64,000 nucleotides of DNA from Cervus elaphus (taxonomy: Eukaryota > Chordata > Mammalia > Artiodactyla > Cervidae): assembly GCF_910594005.1 (NCBI RefSeq), contig NC_057841.1, forward strand, positions 13,997,001-14,061,000. Reading direction: 5' to 3'. Numbering within the stretch: position 1 is the stretch's first letter; the number at the start of each line of letters is the position of its first letter. Below, one piece after another: positions 23,832 to 36,349 of the stretch. The translations under genes and the position numbers were made by a program. The notes below the pieces were generated by a model. The model had not been told where the DNA came from. It searched no databases and saw only the letters and a program-made list of their open reading frames with translations.

Positions 23832-24580
23832 AGTGAAGAAGAACCAAAGAGCCTCTTGATGAAAGTGAAAGAGGAGAGTGAAAAAGTTGGCTTAAAGCTC
23901 AACATTCAGAAAACTAAGATCATGGCATCCGGTCCCATCACTTCATGGCAGATAGATGGGGAAACAGTAGAAACAGTGGCTGACTTTATTTTTCTGGGCT
24001 CCAAAATCACTGCAGATGGTGATTGCAGCCATGAAATTAAAAGACGCTTACTCCTTGGAAGAAAAGTTATGACCAACCTAGACAGCATATTAAAAAGCAG
24101 AGACATTACTTGGTCAAAAAAGGTCTGTCTAGTCAAGGCTATGGTTTTTCCAGTAGTCATGTATGGATGTGAGAGTTGGACTATAAAGAAAGCTGAGCAC
24201 TGAAGAATTGATGCTTTTGAACTGTGGTGTTGGAGAAGACTCTTGAGAGTCCCTTGGACTATAAGGAGATCCAACCAGTCCAACCTAAAGGAGATCAGTC
24301 CTGGGTGTTCATTGAAGGACTGATGTTGAAGCTGAAACTCTAATACTTTGGCCACCTGATGTGAAGAGCTGACTCATTTGAAAAGACCCTGATGCTGGGA
24401 AAGATTGAGGGCAGGAGGAGAAAGGGACGACAGAGGATGAGATGGTTGGATGGCATCACCAACTCAGTGGATATGAGTTTGGGTGGACTCCGGGAATTGG
24501 TGATGGACAGGGAGGCCTGGTGTGCTACGATTCATGGGGTCGGAAAGAGTCGGACACGACTGAGCAACTGAACTAAACTG
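23832..24580 (+). mobile_element. 5'-truncated BovB LINE with target-site duplication
   Basis: Starts within the region after the reverse transcriptase YADD motif and runs through the ORF2 C-terminus to the 'gcaactgaactaaactg' tail. The frame at 23856-24203 (115 codons) is a clean piece of ORF2 and then hits a TGA in a '...K-K-A-E-H-stop' context, where the other copies read CAA or similar; the rest of the protein continues in frame but needs further changes. Exact 11-bp duplication 'aaaccacaaca' at 23821-23831 and 24581-24591. Product would be an inactive RTE-type RT/endonuclease fragment. Confidence 0.93.
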
Positions 24581-24591
24581 AAACCACAACA

Positions 24592-25429
24592 CAATCCTGA
24601 CTCTGGACCCTGGCCTGCCTTTGCTTAGAGTCTTTACAAAGCATAAAAATTCTTTCTCTGCCCTTTGAGATATAAATATCTTTTAAATGGCTTACAGTTT
24701 TACAAATGAGGAATGTCTTCCTCAAGGACCTGGGAATTATCTCATTAAGTGTCACCAGCAAGGAAGATGCTTTCCCAGCCTCCAAGGGAAGGTAAAAGCT
24801 CAAAGTAATGGGTACCAATGGAAAATGGGCTAATCACAAACAAATGTATCTGCAAACTCAGAAACAACTCAATGTACTGGATACATGCCATTGTTCAGCC
24901 TCTCTCCAGCTCACACTACCCTCTTTCATCCACACTTTCACATCTTGTTTTGAGGATTCATGATTAAACTGGGTGTGCACAGATAATTCAGGATAATGTT
25001 TATATCTCTGTGTCATCTGATTAGCAGTCCTCATTGCATCTACAACCTTAATTCCCTTTTGTCATGGACCATATTCATAGTGTCTGAAGATTACAAAGTA
25101 GATATCTTTGGGGAGTCACCCACCATATGCAATAGAATTTTTTGGTCTGAATAATTGTGGATTAGTAAAAAAATTGAAATGTAATCACACACATTTCCTA
25201 TTCTTAGCAGTTTAAACAGCCTGTTGATTAATGACTTTCAGGTGAAAAGAAAAGAAAGTATATTAACCCACAGTGGGTAAACTTGTGTTATTTGTGCATT
25301 TGTGAGTGTTTAGAATTTAATGTATATATCTGCCAATTCAATAAATCTATTGGGCATATGTACAAAACACAGTATTTGTGACTCTAAATAAAGCAGACAC
25401 AACTCCTTATTAAAATTAAAAGCCAAGGA
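24592..25429. other. Unassigned sequence
   Basis: Nothing recognised; AT-rich. Confidence 0.45.
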
Positions 25430-25545
25430 ATTCCATGATGGTACAGTGATTGGGACTCTGTACTTTCACTGCCAAGGACCCAGGTTCGATCCTTAGTTGG
25501 GGAACTAACATCCTGCACATCCATAAATAAATAAATAAAATTACC
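25430..25545 (+). repeat. CHR-type SINE
   Basis: 'aattccatgatggtacagtg' head, B-box-like 'ggttcgatccttagttgggg', then a short body and an (AAAT)n-type tail at about 25524-25540. Confidence 0.78.
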
Positions 25546-26939
25546 AGACAGTGAAAATTAAAAATATTTAAAATATACACAAAACAAATATATTGCACAT
25601 TTGAAATTTCTGAATATTTTAATATATTCAATATCTATAATGATTGTTTTACTTTATCATTAGGGAAAAAGTGATGTTTGACTTTTCTATTTTTCTCTTC
25701 TTTAATGCAAGGCTATGTTGAATAGAAATTTGAATTTGCATACTTAGATGAAAATAATGTTGAGTGAGAGAGCTGTGTTTAAAACCGTTTAGACAGTATT
25801 TCAATTTGATATTTGGCAATTTTCTTAAGGTTAACGGAATCATCTTTGAGATAACATCCAATTTCAACACTGCTATAATTCTACCTGGTTCATGCTCACT
25901 CTAGAAGAAATGAGATATTAATAACACTTTATCACATTTAATGAAATATGAGAAATGGATGTGACTGCACTACATTTTTTGAAATGAAAAAAGATTGTAT
26001 GAACCCAAAGTTTGCCAAAGTTTCTAAGACAATAGGAGAAGACAGAAATATGCCATGCTTCCCATGGCAAAATAGAGACTGTCATTTTTGCCTGACTAGT
26101 TTCATCACCATATGGTCTTAACTTCATACTGTCTGGACTTCTTCTGCCCTGAACAGTCCTAAGATTTTCTAGAAAGTAGAATTAGAGACTTTTAGAGTAG
26201 AAGGAGGTTCTCAGAACTATACACTGGCTTTCCTTGTACTGCTTGTTTTCCAAATGAAGAGAATGAAAGTCAAGTGGCACCTTGAGTTTAAGGGTTATGG
26301 TCAAGTGTTTTCCAGGGAGAGAGAATGACAGCTCTGGGAGTAAATCAACCTGGACAGCTGGACAGCTTCTTATTCCACTCCCGTGAACTCTTCTGCTCTA
26401 AATTGGCTTAGAAAAGCTCCCAGTTTTGCTTAGATCTTTCCAGTTAAATTTTTAAATGTAATTTAAAACAGTTATTGGAATATATATAATGTATTTTTTT
26501 CTGGTTCTAATTATGCAGTTTTTAAACATTAAAAATATTGATACCATTATAATTATCCCATCATCAGAGATGCCTACTGTTAAAAGTTCAACCCATAATC
26601 ACCAGATTGTTTTCTTCATGGATATAGATACTAAAAAAGAAAACAACAGAAAATCACATTAAAAGCTTGGCTCTGAGTTTGTATCCATTTTCTTCTGCCT
26701 ACCAAGTCTTCCTTTCTGTCTCATCTTTCTAAAAATGTATTCGGTTATTCATCTTTCATTCATACTCCCTTGGCACGAGATCCCTTTTATTCCTATTATT
26801 AGTGAAGATTTATTTTCCTCTCCAGGAACACACTTGAGCTTGCAGTTTCTTGGTAATGTTCATTCCAGTGGGGAAGCTCTATTTGTAGGCATTTGTGAAT
26901 CTATTAGAGGCCAATGAGGGGGGATATTTATTATCATTT
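25546..26939. other. Unassigned sequence
   Basis: About 1.4 kb of AT-rich DNA with no gene or named repeat. Confidence 0.45.
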
Positions 26940-27150
26940 GCTGCTGTTTAGTACTCAGTCATGTCTAACTCTTTGCAGCCCCATGAACTGCAGTCCATCA
27001 GGCTCCTCTGTCCATCTGATTTCCCAGGTGATAATACTGGGGCAGGTTGCCATTTCCTTCTCCAGGGATCTTCCAGACCCAGGGATCAAACCCAAGTCTC
27101 CTGCGTTGGCAGGTGGATTCTTTACCACTGAGGCACCTGGGAAGCCCATT
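26940..27150 (-). repeat. Bov-tA SINE
   Basis: Reverse orientation, complete; head complement ends 'ggcacctgggaagccc'. Confidence 0.9.
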
Positions 27151-27171
27151 TAACATCATATAAAACCATTA

Positions 27172-27605
27172 AACATATAGTCAAAGCTATTGCTTTACCA
27201 GTAGTTATGTACAGATATGAGAGGTGGACTATAAAGAAGGCTGAGCACCAAAGAATTGATTCTTTTGAATTGTGGTGTTGGAGAAGACTCTTGAGTCTCT
27301 TGGACAGCAAGGAGATCAAATCAGTAAATCCTAAAAGAAATCAACCCTGAATACTCTTTTGAAGGACTGATGCTGAAGCTGAAACTCCAATACTTTGGCC
27401 ACCTAACGCAGAGTCAACTTATTGGAAAAGACCCTGATGCTGGGAAAGATTGAGGGCAGGAGGAGAAGGGGGCGACAGAGGATAAGATGATTGGATGGCA
27501 TCACTGACTCAATGGATGTGAGTTTGAGCAAACTCCAGGAGATATGCCTGGTGTGCTGCAGTCCATGAGTTGCAAGGAGTCAGACGTGACTGAGGGACTG
27601 AACAA
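27172..27605 (+). mobile_element. 5'-truncated BovB LINE 3' end
   Basis: Begins 'aacatatagtcaaagctatt' within the ORF2 C-terminal half and ends 'gactgagggactgaacaaca'. Several small deletions (for example near 27293, 27412 and 27543) break the frame. Lies about 20 bp from the preceding Bov-tA. Confidence 0.9.
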
Positions 27606-27673
27606 CAATATTCTATAAAACTCTAAGGCATAGTTCTAAAGCATCTCATGCTCTTTTTGCTTTACCCCTCATC

Positions 27674-27696
27674 AAAAAAAAAAAAAAAAAAAAAAA
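27674..27696 (+). repeat. A23 homopolymer
   Basis: Uninterrupted A-run about 70 bp past the BovB end; not obviously the tail of a visible element. Confidence 0.95.
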
Positions 27697-27949
27697 GTCA
27701 ATCAATACTACAAATCTAAAGACAAATGCTTGAAATCTTAATTTAAAACTTCTAGACTTCAGTACATTATAAAACTAATGGGAGGAAATAAATACTTAAT
27801 TGGTTTTACTGGCAGGATTGAGACTCCAAAGATAAATTTTACCAGTGTCAAAATGGTCTGTGAAAGATTTTCTGTAACCACAGTTTTAATTAGCATTTTG
27901 TTACAAGGAACTGACCTTGGATTTATACGAAGTTTTAAAAAAAAAAATA

Positions 27950-28010
27950 AGGGATTGAACCGGGTCTTCTGCATTGCAGGCAGACTCTTTCCCCTCTGAG
28001 CCACCCATAT
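27950..28010 (-). repeat. Bov-tA tRNA-head fragment
   Basis: Only the tRNA-derived part in reverse ('gggattgaaccgggtcttct', then 'ttgcaggcagactctttccc'). Confidence 0.75.
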
Positions 28011-28924
28011 AGTTCATTTATAGAGATTGAAGAATTATTTCCAGAGTCAGAACTAGAATGAAAATTTAAGACTCTTCACAAAAACAATCTGAGAAAAATT
28101 TTAAGGGACAATTTTTCAAATGTAACTCTTCTAAGATTTACATTGTTTATAATTCTCTTGAGTGACTCCTTCAAACCCTGGTGTCACACATCTGTGTATT
28201 TACTCACACATCTGGGTGTTGTGGTTTTTTTTTTTTTTTTTTTGGTATACAAGTTATAAGCATGGAAGGACCTCAAAGGAAAGAACAGAAAAAGAAAGAT
28301 GGAGAGATAATGACAGAACACGAGAGAGAAAGATTTTTAGTGTTTGAGCAGTCCAAATATATGAGTCATTTGGATCGCTTGCAAATTGTTCTACATCCAA
28401 CACAAGCAAAGACTGTGTAGCTTAGAGGCATTTTCCCTTCTCTATTTTGTCTGGAATTCTTAATATGCAAGGTTACCAATCTATCCAGAATGTTGCATTC
28501 TGATATGAATTTATTAAACTGAAATATGAGATAAGATGATGTGATTAAAAACTGCAGTAAAATTAGATGCAAAAGTCTTAATGCCAGTACATTTTGAGTT
28601 CTTCAATGATTTTTAAAGAGAAAAGGAAAAAAAAAATGACAAAATTATCTCATTTTTGCCTTATGCCTAAATTTTCTGCCAGTTCACAAAATATTCATTT
28701 CTGACTTGTTAGACTTTTTCTTACTACGTTTCCAAGTTTCTGATGATAGGAGACAGACAAGCAGAAGCTCAGTTTTCTACTGGAAACATAACTATTAAGG
28801 CATTTTAAGATTCCAGGCAGTTTTCTCTCCAATAAATCAACAGGAAATTTGCTTCCTAATTAATGAGAAAGGCATGTGATTTATCAGCGGGGCAAATAAT
28901 ACAGTTACAAGGGAATCTGTATTT
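28011..28924. other. Unassigned sequence with T19 tract
   Basis: T19 homopolymer at 28225-28243; otherwise no gene or repeat recognised. Confidence 0.45.
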
Positions 28925-29125
28925 TGAGTGAAGTGTGACAGTCGCTCAGTCATGTCCAACTCTTTGCGACCCCATGGACTATGCAGCCGGTGGAATTCTC
29001 CAGGGCAGAATACTGGAGTGGGTAGCCTTTCCCTTCTCCAGGGGATCGTCCTACCCAGGAACTGAACTGAGGTCTCCTGCATTGCAGGCAGATTCTTTAC
29101 CAACTGAGCTATCAGGGAAGGCCCT
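28925..29125 (-). repeat. Bov-tA SINE
   Basis: Reverse orientation, with a small deletion in the body ('ggactatgcagccggtgg') and the head complement 'caactgagctatcagggaag'. Confidence 0.88.
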
Positions 29126-30157
29126 ATATTTTGATCCCTACCATTACATAAGTAAGATTTGGTGGTAAATATAATAATGCTCTAGATTGTGGATTCCTAT
29201 CTCTGTTTATTTTATAAAAAGTGTTATCACTGTAACGTAAATAAATTTTCAATTTCAGCTTCTCCTGGGGATCCAAATATTTTCACAAAGAAAGGACAGC
29301 TGTCCCTGGACTCAATGATCGGTACAGTTAGCTGTAAGTCAAGCCACTGCAAACCCCTCAGAGAGGAAAGAGTTTTGTGAATGTGCCTTCTGGAAGCTAC
29401 TTTGAACAATGCATTAATATGCATTTCTTTTTCATCATTCCTCTGGCCTTCTCCTCTGGGGTGGTTCCTTTTGTGATCTATCATTACATTGCACCTGGCC
29501 CCCAGCCACTGGTTCATCTAAAATTCTTTTTACTGTCATCTCTCAACATTTGGGAACACACACACACACACACACACACACAGCACAAGGGCCTATCATT
29601 TTACGATAAACAAAGACAGTTGGCGAAATGAGATGCCAAAGCAATATGCACTTCAGGCCACTCCTTTTGTTGATAATTTTTTTTCCTCAATATCTCTGTT
29701 TTCCTCTCTCTCTCTCCTCTCTCCAGTTTTCTTTAGAGGTCTTTTTCTCACACACATATAAATACAAAACTGCATGTCTGTGAATGTAGTAGTGCACAAC
29801 TACAGATTTTGTGAGATTGCATCTGCCTTTCTAGTTGAACAAAAACACATACTAGTATCTCACTTTTAATTTCTTTGAGCTGTTCCCACAGTGCTCCTAG
29901 TCCAGAGCATAATATTAATGCTATTGAACTGAACGATTGCAAACACTAAAGAATGTTGTAGCCCGGAGAAATGTGAAATGTGGACAGAAAAAGAAAATTA
30001 TTCATTTTTTAACATCTACTCTGTTGATAGAGCACTAGAGATGTTGTAGGTGTTTCTCCTGATGCTTAGCATGACGTTGCAGGATATGTATTCATTTTAC
30101 AGTTTTCTAGGTGAAGAAAATGGGCTCACAATGGGAAAATAATCAACCCACCCTGCA
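29126..30157. other. Unassigned sequence with an AC microsatellite
   Basis: (AC)n at 29556-29582. An open frame of 63 codons (29189-29380) ends in sequence that could be a terminal exon, but the acceptor is weak. Nothing else recognised. Confidence 0.4.
29556..29582 (+). repeat. (AC)n microsatellite
   Basis: About 13 uninterrupted AC units. Confidence 0.95.
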
Positions 30158-30250
30158 TGCATGCATGCTAAGTCTCTTCAGTCATGTCTGACTCTTTGTG
30201 ACCCTATGGACTGTAGCCCGCCAGGCTCTGCTGTCCATAGGAGTCTCCAA
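30158..30250 (-). repeat. Bov-tA fragment with GCAT repeat
   Basis: Starts with a short (GCAT)n tract then 'gctaagtctcttcagtcatg' and stops at 'gtccataggagtctcca', so only the 3' half is present in reverse. Confidence 0.8.
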
Positions 30251-30699
30251 TCTATCCTAGGTCACTCTTAATGCTCAGTGATAGAGACAAAATGTTAATC
30301 CTCAATTGTTGACACAAAAGTTGTTCTACTTCTATGAATTAGAGAGTCAGTATCATTAAGCAATTATCACAGAATGGCTCTACTCAATCAGAAGAATTGC
30401 ATATGCTGAGATCATTGTTTGAGAATTATTTTTCTGGAATTTTTCAGATAGTAAAGTTCCCAAATTTCAGTAGAAATGGATGAAGCTATATAGTCAGTGG
30501 GTGGGTGCCTCTCTGTCTCTTTCTCTGTCACCCGGCTAACTATACTGCATCTAGATCTACAGGTTGTTGTGTAAACATGCATCGGTTTGCAGCTAAAAGT
30601 CTAAGTAGTGCTGGTTGGAAACCTCAGGGATGACCCTGCTGAAATCTAAAACTGGCCCGGGGACTCAGAGGGCAAGGGGAGACAGGGGCAGAGGTGGAT
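30251..30699. other. Unassigned sequence
   Basis: Nothing recognised. The last 150 bases or so become more GC-rich and may already belong to the retroviral remnant that follows. Confidence 0.35.
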
Positions 30700-32080
30700 C
30701 ATTCTGGAAGGGGAGATGGCAGGTTTCACAAGAGAGGAAACTTACTTACCTACAGGGCTTGTCTTGCACTCTGCCAGGTTAAGTTGGTCTCTGCACCACC
30801 ACCCCCCGCCCCCCGCCACCCCGGCCAAAGTCTTCACGTTGGTCTCTCAAGGCTGATGTCCTTGAAATGGCTCCACCTTTGGACTTTGGTTTTAGAGGGT
30901 GAAAGGTACATGGGCTACATCCCCAGGGCAGGGTGGGGAGGAGCCTTCCTGGGTCGACAGAGTCACTCTGATGTCATGGCCTCTCCAAGACCTCCTCTAA
31001 CACCTCCCCTCATGAAGGCACTTACATCTCACAGGACCCACGTGGGCCCTGAGGGGCTGCAGCGGCCTGGAGGTGGCTGGTGGGCGGCTCTCCGGCTGTC
31101 CTGGAGGAAGATACTGCAGCAGTGATGCAGGCGTACCCATGTTGGGCTCTTTTGTCCATCAGTCTTGCACATCATAACCTTTGACACATCACCTCCTTCT
31201 TATCACCGGCTCTTTGAGGAGGGTCTTTGCAAGTGGTACTCAGCCTCTTTAATCCTTTTTTGGGGGCACCCTCTTTGGCATGGTGACAGGAAAAAGCTTG
31301 CATCAGACCTTTGTGTGCACACAGATCAAGCATATTTAGAACCTTCACTCGGAGGCGGAGGGGGTCAATATAGCCAATTTTCCAACTCCTCACTGGTCAG
31401 GAACTCCTGTGAATGGCCCCAGACTCCTTTGGCAGCTGCCTTGAGTTGTTTAGGACACACAGGATGTCCTGTTACTGCATCACTGTAGTTCAAAGGCAAT
31501 CCGGCGCCCTTGACTAAACACCATCATCCCCGGGCGCTGGGTGACTGCTCTTCCTCTGCAGTCCATCAGCTGGACCTCCTGCAGGGTCAGGTGCTCGGCT
31601 CACACCTGGACCAGGGCATCAGCTTCCTGACTGCCAGGCGGCGTCCGCGCCTCATGAGTCAGGATGTGGAACTCAGGCTCTTGAGGGTGAACCTAAGTGT
31701 CTTTTCACATGTCCTGACCCCACCAGAGTTTATTCATGATCATCCCACTGTCCAAGCCACAGAGTCAAACCCTTTAGGACAGCCCATCTGTCAGTGTAAA
31801 GGGTTAATGGCCAGCTTCACGAGTGATCACCAGCCAAGCCCTCTGAGTTCAGCCCGCTGGCTCTGTGGTTCATCCCCGCGTCCATGCAGATGGTGTCAGT
31901 GTGGAGCTGAGCAGTGACTGCATTCCTTGTGCATGATGGCTTAGACCAGACCCGTCTCTACACCAGGCATCGGGGGGAATTCCCACCACTCCCTCTCTAC
32001 AGGATGCAGGGGCCACCTGGGGAGATGGCTGGGGGATTTGGAAGGGCTGTATACTCTATAGGGTCTACATTTTCCTGAGT
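30700..32080 (-). pseudogene. Degraded endogenous retrovirus pol remnant (RNase H to integrase)
   Basis: A GC-rich island in AT-rich DNA. Minus-strand reading gives pieces resembling the end of RNase H (around 31735-31800, residues 'LTLWLGQW') and then the integrase core (frame 31172-31393, with 'IDPLRLR' and 'CHHAKEG'). Pieces are in retroviral order on the minus strand, RNase H at higher coordinates. Many stops and frame changes separate them, so it is long dead. Plus-strand frames at 30694-31125, 31165-31488 and 31510-31917 are antisense shadows. No adjoining LTR, gag or env is recognised. Boundaries and family are uncertain and rest on recognition by eye. Confidence 0.6.
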
Positions 32081-32184
32081 AAACTCTGAAACTGGCTCCT
32101 GTACATGGAGGCAGGGAGAGACCCAAAAAAGAGGCCAATCACTCCAGACTGGTAGATAGCAGTCACAGGGAGCCCAGCCTGGCT

Positions 32185-32337
32185 CTCTGCGATGACCTAG
32201 AGGTGTGGGATGGGGGAGGGAAGAAGACTTAAGAGGGAGAGATATATGTGTAACTATGACTGACTCCCTTTGTTGTATGGCAGAAACAATATCATAAAGC
32301 AATTTTCCTCCAATTAAAAAATAAATTAATTTTCCTA
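32185..32337 (+). repeat. L1 3' UTR end
   Basis: 'tgcgatgacctagaggtgtg', 'taactatgactgactccctt' and 'catcataaag'-like end with A/T-rich tail. It lies beside the retroviral remnant and may have inserted into it. Confidence 0.8.
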
Positions 32338-33137
32338 AAAAAGTAAAGGAACTATGTTTATCTAATCTTGGGCAGTTTCGAAGGACTCGGTCTCTCTCCC
32401 TGCTGAATCCTGTAAGGATTCAGGCTCTGATGGGATTCAGCCACTTTTTCAGTCTAGAGGGTCTCAACGATACAGTGCTTCCTTGAGTTTACTTCCTTGA
32501 AATGGCTTCTAACAGAGGCCTAGTAGGTGGAAAGTACACCCCAAGGATGGGACCATGCTGGAGATGGGGGGGGGGCGGCGGGTAAGGAGGTTTGCCTGGT
32601 CCAGGTTGGGGGTTCTCAGTGACCTCCTACAGCAGGTAGGTATTGGGTGAGTCGCTGGAATATTAAAACCTGTTGATTGGATATCCTCGTGGCCAATGCT
32701 TGTATTTATCTGACCTGCCGTCTTCTCCTCTGGGAATGACATCAACAATGGTGCATACATCACCGTTCTGCAAACTGCCAGATATGAGAGGAGATTTGAC
32801 CATGGGATATATAACATATACATATATAACTATGGGTCCTCTTAGTAAAATCTTTTGTTCCCTTGACCATGTAAAGCGTGGAGGTTAAGTCAAATATTGA
32901 GGGTTCTAAGAATGGGGCTGCTGGGAATCACTGAAAATAAAGTCCCTTTTAGATGTCTTAATTCAGTCTCGTCTTCCTTGCCTCTCTGATGAAGATGGTA
33001 GGCCATTTACCAAGCTCCCAGTGTAGGTTCCTGGGAGAAAAGCGATTTCTCTTAACTCACTGAGGTTTAATTCTGTAAGCTGTGAGGGCATCTGAGCTAA
33101 CCAGAAAACTGTTGCCATATCTGTGCGTGCAGGGTAT
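32338..33137. other. Unassigned, partly GC-rich
   Basis: May be further, unrecognisable retroviral sequence; a G-run lies at about 32566-32575. Minus frame 32509-32823 (104 codons) shows no domain I can name. Confidence 0.3.
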
Positions 33138-33150
33138 CTCATTCACTGTT

Positions 33151-33461
33151 AAAAGTCATATTTTAAAAATATTTATTTATTACTTTTTGGCTGTGCTGGG
33201 TCTTCTTGGCAGTGCGAGGGTTTTCTCTGGCTGCAGTGCATGGGCGTCTCATTGTGGCGGCTTGCCTTGTTGCGGAGCCTGGGTTCTGGGGCATGCAGGC
33301 CTCAGTAGCTGCTGCTCGAGGGCTCTGGACAACAGGCTCAGTAGCTGTGGGGCCTGGGCTCAGCTGCTCCATGGCACGTGGGATCTTCCTGAACCAGGAA
33401 TCGAATCGGAGTCCTCTGCATTGCAAGGCAGATTCTTAACCACTGGACCATCAGGGAAGTC
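33151..33461 (-). repeat. Long CHR-type SINE with target-site duplication
   Basis: The longer CHR variant (about 300 bp) in reverse: 'tttttggctgtgctgggtct', 'cagtagctgtggggcctggg', then head complement 'accatcagggaagtc'. Flanks 'ctcattcactgtt' (33138-33150) and 'ctcgttcactgtt' (33462-33474) agree in 12 of 13 bases. The long frame at 33082-33762 (226 codons) simply spans it. Confidence 0.9.
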
Positions 33462-33474
33462 CTCGTTCACTGTT

Positions 33475-35088
33475 GGTATCACTCAAGCAATCTCCCCTTC
33501 ATTGGCAGGGAGACTGTATAACCTCTGGCAGTTAAGGGGAAAAAGGTTACATTTAACCATCACAACTCTGCATGTCACAGTCCCCGAGAAACCTCAGCAT
33601 GGCTGCCTGACTTGGGGGAGCCAGTCAGGTAAATGTTGGAACCAGTATATATTCCAAGGTATATGTTGGAGCCAGTCTTCTCAGGCTGACCAAGCCCTAC
33701 ACCATCTCACTGTGCAACTTTTAGCTCTTATGGGAATGATGAAAGAGAAACTTGTTTCTTGAATCTACATGAAAAGATCCATTTTCCTTTCCTTTCTAGC
33801 TCACATGAACACATGAACACAATCTCTCTTTTTCTCCCACTCTACAAAGCCCTCCAAGTGAATGATATTTAGACTAAAAGGTTCCTAAGAGATAGTTTCA
33901 CTTTTCTTTGGAATTGTTATTCATCAAGTATTGTTTATAGAGGAGCTTTGAAGGTTATGTGAGCATAGTTTAATACTGAGAAATTCACGCAAGGCTTTTA
34001 AACTTATCCTGCATTTTTTTTTTTTTAAACCTCAGAGGTATATGACTTAGCCAACTTTATAGAAAATTTTTATAGAAAAACAGGATAATTTAAAAATTTA
34101 CCAAGTATGCAGACTTTCATCACTGAATGCTTTTGAAAATTTTGGCTGTCCTTCCTTTCTTTACTAGAGGGAAAAAAAAGACAAGGAAAAATGATTTTTA
34201 TGGCTTTTCCAGAATTTAGAGTAGTTTCTTCCATAACTGAGATCATTCCCTGGTGGTATTTCCATTCAGAAAAACCACAAACATTTTTATGCTTTTTTCC
34301 TCCTATGAATTTTAGTGGAAACAGTGTCAGAATAAAAAGAAGCTCACACGTAAGCTATTTTTGAGATAGCCACAAGCTCAGTTTCATGGTCTTTTGAGTA
34401 AGTCTTTGACACTGCTCTTTGAATTTGGCCTAAAAGACACTAACATTCAATTGATATTAATAACTTTAGGAAGAGGGGTGCAGAAATATATCCCTTACCC
34501 ACCAAGTATATTGCAACTCACATATGCCACATAACCACAGGTGTCAGCCCACTGACATCTGACTCTTGAATAAGAAGGTGGGATGCCTGGGTTAACCTGG
34601 AGGACAGAGAAGAAGGTCAAGGTCAAGCTAGCTGGCTCCTATCACACCAAAGTTCCTCCTCTCTCATAGGCTCCAGGGCTGTTGGAAGTCGTGATAACCT
34701 TCTGACTTCTTCCTGTCCCAACAGCACCATCTGTTCTAAGTTTTTCAAGCCTCAAACTACTGTAGGCAACTTTCCCACTGTAGATTTGCTGGCTAAAGTC
34801 ATCCATTTTTTTAATCTCAAGGGTGTAAAAACCCACAGTCAAAACTATTTACATACTACATGCTTACTGCTGATGTCCACACATTTATATGCTTTGTACT
34901 AAGAATCCTATCATTTGGAAATACCAAACAAAACATGTGACACCCTTCCCAGCAAGTGAACCCAAGCTCAGTAGTTAATACTCTGATAAGATCAAAGCAA
35001 GATTGCTAAGGTAACTGGTTAATACACCTCGCACAGATTATAGACGTGAATAAGGGGATCTCAGCTCACATTTGCTCTCCTTTACATC
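33475..35088. other. Unassigned sequence
   Basis: About 1.6 kb with a T-run at about 34014-34026 and no recognised gene or repeat. Confidence 0.45.
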
Positions 35089-35100
35089 TGTAGCTCTGAT

Positions 35101-35301
35101 AGGCTTGGTCACTCAATCATGTTCAACTCTTTGCAGCTCTTTGGACTGTGGTCTGCCAGGCTCCTCTGCCCATGGGATTTTTCAGGCAAGAATACTGAAG
35201 TGGGTTGCCATTTCCTCCTCCAGGGGATCTTCCTGACCCAGGAATTGAATCCATGTCTCCCGCATTGCAGGCACATTCTTTACCCACTGGGCCATCGCGG
35301 A
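35101..35301 (-). repeat. Bov-tA SINE with target-site duplication
   Basis: Reverse orientation, complete. Flanked by 'tgtagctctgat' (35089-35100) and 'tgcagctctgat' (35302-35313), 11 of 12 bases identical. Confidence 0.92.
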
Positions 35302-35313
35302 TGCAGCTCTGAT

Positions 35314-36349
35314 GGTGCGATGCAATATGATGACCTCAAAGCAGCACAAAATGCTCTCCTGCAAGTTGTCTACTGAGAGCACCTTCTCTCCCTCTGGGCC
35401 CCCACTTCCAGGAGTCTCCACTTTGACAGGCATTGCACCTCCAGGGCTGTGCATCTAAAGCATTTGTACTTGGCACAGCATAATTTCCTGGTGAATATTG
35501 CAAGGCTGTTGAACGCCAATGAATTTCTGTCCCAAGAAGCAGCAAATTAAACCTCACGGCACCATCTATTTTGGGCTACTTTCCATGAGAAAATATTTTC
35601 AAAATAATTTTGTTGACCCAAATACCTAGAGGTTTCTTAAAGAAAAACAAAACAAAACACAAGTTCCTTTCAATGCAACTTAGATTGAAAATACAACACT
35701 TTTTAAATTATTTACGGAAGACACACTTTCCTGGCATAAAAATGTAGGATTCTTCTAGCTTCATGATTATAACCTGTGGTTCACTACCACTGGGGTTTAA
35801 AAAACAACAACACAAAAAGAGTTCTGAATAGATAAATAGTTAAATCTTGAGCACAGCAGAAACTATTTTAAAATTGTCTTTCAGTTGGCTTTCTTATTTC
35901 AGGTCTTGAAATATTTACATGTCATAAATGTCTCCGGAGCAAGTATTTTGTATGAAACTCTGAAGTTGGCTAAGTGGGTGATTTAAAATAAAGATAGAGA
36001 CAATGAGATTAGGTAGTGGATACTGTGCAGCTTCGTGCAGAGGCATGCATATAAATGATTCTCTAATTCAAAGGATGCTGTCACTTATGCTATATAATAG
36101 GTGCAAAATACTATGGGAATAGGGGAGTAAATAAGAATACTTCTAAATAATGCTTGGTTAGAGAAAATATTGGGAAAGGTGGAAACTTTAACAATAGAAA
36201 AAAATAAAGGCAAGTCATTGTATAAAAAGAAAGTAACACGTGCAAAAGCTCCACAAAGAACAGATATGTTTTTAGACAGACGTGTAAAAATGTGTATGCA
36301 TGCTGAAAACAGAAACATAAGAAACACTAAAAAATTAAATGTGTACATC
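35314..36349. other. Unassigned sequence
   Basis: The block 35314-35555 is more GC-rich and looks single-copy, but has no convincing splice sites or frame. The rest is AT-rich with no recognised repeat. Confidence 0.4.

Noticed and set aside
29258..29380. Possible terminal exon after 'ttcaatttcag' with about 40 open codons
   Set aside because: Weak pyrimidine tract at the acceptor and no recognised protein similarity or upstream exon; not enough to call.
30694..31917. Three plus-strand open frames of 107-143 codons in a GC-rich region
   Set aside because: They lie antisense to a minus-strand retroviral pol remnant and have no recognisable domains; open because of base composition.
33082..33762. 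226-codon plus-strand open frame, among the longest in the window
   Set aside because: Most of it reads through a reverse-oriented long CHR SINE with clear target duplications; no domain or splice support.
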